From Silanimonas sp044377035 (lineage in GTDB: Bacteria > Pseudomonadota > Gammaproteobacteria > Xanthomonadales > Xanthomonadaceae): a stretch of DNA of 64,000 nt. Numbering within the stretch: the stretch's first letter is position 1; the number at the start of each line of letters is the position of its first letter. Where the stretch lies: positions 90,877-154,876 of the forward strand of contig NZ_JBILJW010000007.1 in NCBI RefSeq assembly GCF_044377035.1, in the 5' to 3' direction. Below are positions 60,697 to 64,000 of the stretch, piece after piece. A program made the position numbers and the translations under genes. The notes below the pieces were generated by a model. That model had not been told where the DNA came from, did no database searches, and saw only the letters and a program-made list of their open reading frames with translations.

Positions 60697-61515
60697 ATGC
60701 ACATCCTCGCTTACCATGCCGGTCTGATCGACGGCCCGGACTACGCCCAGAACGACCACGTCGCTTTGCGCGAAGACTTGGAGGTCATCGCGCACTTGGG
60801 CTTGCGCGTGCTGCCATTGCAGACCGTCGTCGATGCACTGCTCGGCCGTCGCGACTGGTCGACGTTGGATGGCGCCGTGGCCCTCACCTGCGACGACGGC
60901 ACCGCGTTCGATGCGCTGCCCGGCCGCGAGTACGGCGCCCACGGCCCGCAACCGTCGCTGCTGGGTGTTCTGCAGGCCTGGATCGATGAAGACCCGGCCT
61001 CGCGTTCCCAGGCCAGCCTCACCAGCTTCCTGATCGCCTCACCCGAGGCGCGCGCCGCCATGGACCGCCATTGCCTGTTCGACCGCAACGACCTCGACAG
61101 CGACTGGTGGGCGGCGGCGCAGGGCACCGGCCACATGGTGTTCGGCAACCACAGCTGGGACCACAACCATCCCATCCTGCCGCCGGAGGAGGCGCTGCCG
61201 CTTTCGCGCGGCGACTTCTTCGCCGTGGACGACGAGGCCAAGGCGGACTACGAGATCGCGCAGGCCCAGGCTTTCCTCGCCGAAGCGCTGGGGCAGCGGC
61301 CGACCTGCTTCGCCTATCCCTTCGGCCATGTGCCGGAGTTCCTGCGGTCGACCTATCTGCCGCGCCGCGGCCCGGAACTGGGCCTTGAAGCGGCGTTTAC
61401 GACGGAGACCGGCCGCGTGCGCCCCGACAGCGACCGCTGGGCATTGCCGCGTTCCGTGTGCCGCTGGCACTGGAAAAGCCCCGCGGAGCTCGAGGCCCTG
61501 CTGACGGCCGATTGA
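60697..61515 (+). CDS. Polysaccharide deacetylase-like protein
   Basis: 272 residues from ATG 60697. NodB-type motifs are present in order: VALTCDDGTAFD (about 66-77; TFDDG family motif with Phe replaced by Cys), NHSWDHNH (HSxxH zinc motif, about 151-158) and CFAYPFGH. The catalytic Asp pair and zinc histidines are therefore kept. No signal peptide, so it would act in the cytosol or be non-canonical. Substrate unknown. A TACAAT hexamer at 60662-60667 may be its -10. It follows fliK but has no obvious flagellar role. Confidence 0.75.
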   Translation: MHILAYHAGLIDGPDYAQNDHVALREDLEVIAHLGLRVLPLQTVVDALLGRRDWSTLDGAVALTCDDGTAFDALPGREYGAHGPQPSLLGVLQAWIDEDPASRSQASLTSFLIASPEARAAMDRHCLFDRNDLDSDWWAAAQGTGHMVFGNHSWDHNHPILPPEEALPLSRGDFFAVDDEAKADYEIAQAQAFLAEALGQRPTCFAYPFGHVPEFLRSTYLPRRGPELGLEAAFTTETGRVRPDSDRWALPRSVCRWHWKSPAELEALLTAD

Positions 61516-61530
61516 TCGGCCAAGGGTCGG

Positions 61531-62049
61531 CTAGAACGGGCCGATGGCGTGAAGCTCGCGGACGATGGCCGCGCGGCGTTCTTCGCTCAGCGGCTTGTGC
61601 CATTTCACGATGAGGTGCGGGTGATGCGTGGTCTCGTAGCCGACGCTGGCATGCACCTGCGAAGCCCGCGCGTCGCCGCAATAGCCGCCGAAGGCGTCGC
61701 AGCGGTCGGCGAACTTCCGGAACCCGAACAGCTGGGTGTGGGCCAACAGGCCGCCCGCCTCGTTCACGAGCGCGCGCTCGGCCTCGCTCATCAGCGCGAA
61801 GCCGCGGCCATCGGTGCAGCCGCCGCCAGCCAGCATCAAGTTGTCGCGCCAAGGGCGGAAGTGGACGTAGGACAGGGGCACGAGGTGGTGCTCGGTGTGC
61901 CGGTAGAACGCCACGATGTGATGCGGGAAATCCGGTGCCGACTGGCGGAACTTGCGCTGGAAGATGTGCTCGGCGAAGGCTCGCCCGTCATCGACCTCGC
62001 TGATGAGGATGAACGGTGCGAGCCGTTCCACGTAATGCTCGGGGCTCAT
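61531..62049 (-). CDS. Conserved hypothetical protein
   Basis: 172 residues, not recognised. Features are YVERLAPFILISEVDDGRAF at the start, a central LSYVHFRPWRDNLMLAGGGC, and a C-terminal HHPHLIVKWHKPLSEERRAA. Many His and Cys residues (for example DRCDAFGGYCGDA) could bind metal or contribute structure, but no known motif is clear. The layout has some resemblance to acetyltransferase-like folds, which I could not confirm. It is divergent from the RDD gene. Confidence 0.6.
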   Translation of the reverse strand: MSPEHYVERLAPFILISEVDDGRAFAEHIFQRKFRQSAPDFPHHIVAFYRHTEHHLVPLSYVHFRPWRDNLMLAGGGCTDGRGFALMSEAERALVNEAGGLLAHTQLFGFRKFADRCDAFGGYCGDARASQVHASVGYETTHHPHLIVKWHKPLSEERRAAIVRELHAIGPF

Positions 62050-62204
62050 GGGCGGCAGGATCTCGCGGCAGCAAGCGAAGGCGCCACAGTGTGCCCCAGA
62101 CCTGCGCGTTGGCGGGCTGGCTGCTACAGTCCCGACGACCCCCCCACTCCGCTTTCGATGGACCGCCCGCTCCCTCCCGCTCCCTCATCGCCCCGGACGC
62201 CGCG

Positions 62205-62912
62205 ATGAGTGAAGCCCCCCCGCTCGACACCCTCCGCCAGGTTGAAACGCCGGAAGGCGTGGCCTTGGTGCTGCGCGCCGCCGGTGCGGTGCCGCGCGCG
62301 CTGGCCTGGCTGATCGACCTCGCCGTGCGCGGCACGGTGTACTTCAGCGCCGCGACGGTGCTCGGCATCGCTGGCGAGACCGGCGCCGGCGTGATGCTGT
62401 TGCTGCTGTTCGTGCTGACCTGGGGCTACCCGATCCTGTTCGAAGTGCTCTGGCACGGGCAGACGCCCGGCAAGCGTGCGCTGGGCCTGCGCGTGCTGCG
62501 CGGCGACGGCGCGCCGGTGGGCTGGCTGGCTTCGATCACGCGCAACTTCCTGCGCACGGTCGACATGCTGCCGGTGCTCTACGGCGCGGGGTTGGTGAGC
62601 ATGCTGGCCGACGCGCATTCGCGCCGCCTCGGCGATCTCGTGGCTGACACCGTCGTCGTCTATGTCGATCCGCCGCGCCGCCCGAGCGTGCTGCCGCCCG
62701 GCGAGGTGCAGCGCTGGCCGGTGCCGCTGGGTGTCGAGGAACAGCAGGCCTTGGTGGCCTTCGGCGAGCGCAGCCGTGCCTTGAGCGTGGCGCGGCAGAA
62801 CGAACTCTGCGAGCACCTCTCGCCGGTGACCGGCCTGCAGGGCGACGCGGCGCGCGAGCGCGTGCTGGCGGCGGCGCGCTGGTTGGCTGGACGGAGCGCG
62901 GGTGATGCGTAG
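62205..62912 (+). CDS. RDD-family membrane protein
   Basis: 235 residues. The RDD motif is at about 27-40 (AVPRALAWLIDLAV), followed by membrane segments at about 40-60 and 62-80, GQTPGKRALGLRVLR and TRNFLRTVDMLPV. A soluble C-terminal tail follows. Starts at ATG 62205; first gene of an operon with the SpoIIM-like gene (overlap 8 bases). Role unknown; some RDD proteins are cation/H+ antiporters. Confidence 0.85.
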   Translation: MSEAPPLDTLRQVETPEGVALVLRAAGAVPRALAWLIDLAVRGTVYFSAATVLGIAGETGAGVMLLLLFVLTWGYPILFEVLWHGQTPGKRALGLRVLRGDGAPVGWLASITRNFLRTVDMLPVLYGAGLVSMLADAHSRRLGDLVADTVVVYVDPPRRPSVLPPGEVQRWPVPLGVEEQQALVAFGERSRALSVARQNELCEHLSPVTGLQGDAARERVLAAARWLAGRSAGDA

Positions 62913-63906
62913 GCAGGAGCCCTTCGTCGCCCACCACGCTGGGGAATGGGCGCAGCTCGCCGACTGGCTCGACCGTCGCGAATCCGATGCGCCGCTGAAG
63001 CGCCCGCCGCCCGAGGCGGGCGTGCTCGCCGATGCCGATTTCCCCGCGCGCTACCGCCGCGTGTGCCAGCACTTGGCGCTGGCGAAGCAGCGCGGCTACA
63101 GCCCGGCCGTGGTCGAGCCGCTGCAGGGGCTGGTCGAACGCGGCCACCGCCAGCTGTATCGCCCGCCGCGCCCGCGCTGGCGCGCGGCCTGGGACTTCGT
63201 GCTGGCCGGCTTCCCGCGCCTCGTGCGCAAGCACGCCGGCTGCATGGCGCTCTCGGCGGCGCTGTTCCTCGTGCCGTTGGTGGGCGTGTTCACGCTGCTG
63301 CAGTACCGCCCGGACGCCGCGTGGCTGCTGTTCGACGCCTCGATGCTGGCGCAGATGGAGGCCATCTACGACCCAGCCGCCGAGCGCTTCGGCCGCGATC
63401 GCGGTGCCGATGGCGACTTCCAGATGTTCGGCTACTACGTGATGAACAACATCAGCATTGGTTTCCGCAGCTTTGCGTCCGGCCTGCCGGCGGGCCTCGG
63501 CGCGCTGTACGTGATGGTGTTCAACGGCGTGATGATCGGCGGCGTCGCCGGGCACCTGCACGTGTCCGGTTACGGCGACACCTTCTGGCGCTTCGTCGTC
63601 ACCCATGGCGCGCCGGAGCTCACCGCCATCGTCATCGCCGGTGGCGCGGGCCTGCGCATCGGGCTATCGCTGATCGCGCCGGGCCGGCTGCGCCGCCGCG
63701 ATGCGCTGGTCGAGGCTGGCCGCGACGGCGCCAAGCTCTGCCTCGGCGTGTTCGTGATGCTGCTGCTGGCGGCCTTCATCGAGGCCTTCTGGTCGTCGAA
63801 GTCGGACCTGCCGGATCTCGTGCGCTTCCCGCTGGCGGCGGCGCTGTGGGCGGCCATCTTCTGGTGGCTCGCGATGGGCGGGCGAGGGCGCAGCGATGCG
63901 GATTGA
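62905..63906 (+). CDS. SpoIIM-family (stage II sporulation protein M) membrane protein
   Basis: 333 residues from ATG 62905 (a GTG one codon upstream is possible). A soluble N-terminal helical part (about 1-105) is followed by membrane segments at about 118-138 and several between 185 and 325, with ASGLPAGLGALYVMVFNGVM and THGAPELTAIVIAGGAGLR as the SpoIIM-type motifs. The gene sits with RDD in many non-sporulating Proteobacteria, so a sporulation role is not implied. The next gene overlaps by 11 bases. Confidence 0.85.
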   Translation: MRRQEPFVAHHAGEWAQLADWLDRRESDAPLKRPPPEAGVLADADFPARYRRVCQHLALAKQRGYSPAVVEPLQGLVERGHRQLYRPPRPRWRAAWDFVLAGFPRLVRKHAGCMALSAALFLVPLVGVFTLLQYRPDAAWLLFDASMLAQMEAIYDPAAERFGRDRGADGDFQMFGYYVMNNISIGFRSFASGLPAGLGALYVMVFNGVMIGGVAGHLHVSGYGDTFWRFVVTHGAPELTAIVIAGGAGLRIGLSLIAPGRLRRRDALVEAGRDGAKLCLGVFVMLLLAAFIEAFWSSKSDLPDLVRFPLAAALWAAIFWWLAMGGRGRSDAD

Positions 63907-64000
63907 CCGCCTCGGCATCGCGCTGCGCGCGCGCACCTCTTGGGAGGCCGTCGATCTCGGCATCGCCTTGGCACGCCAACACGCGCGAGTCTGGGTCGGG
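63896..64000 (+). CDS. Unrecognised protein, N-terminal part (cut by window edge)
   Basis: The first 35 residues run off the window. They read MRIDRLGIALRARTSWEAVD onward and have no signal peptide. The 11-base overlap with the SpoIIM-like gene indicates the same operon. In related genomes a membrane protein of unknown function often follows RDD and SpoIIM-like genes; this is inference, as most of the gene is outside the window. Confidence 0.55.
   Translation, partial: MRIDRLGIALRARTSWEAVDLGIALARQHARVWVG

Noticed and set aside
62905..63906. Evidence for sporulation
   Set aside because: SpoIIM-like proteins with RDD neighbours are common in non-sporulating Proteobacteria, and no other sporulation gene is present.

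Overview
The window is a GC-rich chromosomal segment that contains a replication origin and points to a gammaproteobacterium of the order Xanthomonadales (Lysobacterales). Two gene orders support this: rpmH-rnpA-yidC-mnmE running left from dnaA with dnaA-dnaN-recF-gyrB running right, and a TPR gene-tonB-exbB-exbD-exbD-pdxJ block downstream of gyrB, as in Xanthomonas. Single-gene motifs agree (rpmH of 46 residues, phhA divergent from an Lrp/AsnC gene). No rRNA, tRNA, CRISPR array, insertion sequence or prophage gene was seen. No stretch longer than about 260 bp lacks a gene; the largest gaps are recF-gyrB, dnaA-dnaN and the divergent gap at 5541-5741.

Layout. 1-720: flgM-flgN, the end of a flagellar cluster. 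763-13683: a dense signalling block with a soluble histidine kinase, a potassium channel, a GGDEF/EAL/receiver protein, two divergent HDOD proteins, and a four-gene overlapping operon (receiver-DUF3369-GGDEF-EAL, TonB-receptor-like outer-membrane protein, YfiR-like periplasmic protein, CHASE8-HAMP-PAS histidine kinase) that looks like one trans-envelope circuit. 13700-19861: J-domain proteins, folE, an MFS exporter, small redox or flavin proteins and an RlmI-type methyltransferase. 19917-22321: two tandem membrane diguanylate cyclases. 22409-28272: a rhomboid protease and a leftward MacAB-type ABC operon with an unusual tandem-adaptor protein. 28354-29817: Lrp/AsnC regulator and phenylalanine hydroxylase.

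29857-41381: the origin core. oriC is most likely the dnaA-dnaN gap; three parS (ParB-binding) sites lie in and just after recF. yidD is absent from between rnpA and yidC. 41467-48887: an inactive-transglutaminase/7TM protein with an ATP-grasp partner, then the TonB/ExbBD energy-transduction operon and pdxJ. 48982-53719: a large propeller-Y_Y_Y-GGDEF sensor, small genes and a cardiolipin synthase. 53830-60628: fliEFGHIJK behind a near-ideal sigma-54 promoter. 60697-64000: a polysaccharide-deacetylase-like protein, an unknown protein, and an RDD / SpoIIM-like operon that runs off the right edge.

How the parts fit. Genes leave the origin in both directions, as expected for co-orientation with replication. 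Motility genes and c-di-GMP genes (four proteins with an intact GGEEF or EAL domain, one further EAL protein, two HDOD proteins) are interleaved. The TonB-ExbBD operon could energise the outer-membrane receptor of the signalling operon. FolE could feed pterin synthesis, but whether it supports PhhA here is inference. Assignments come from reading motifs and context without database searches.
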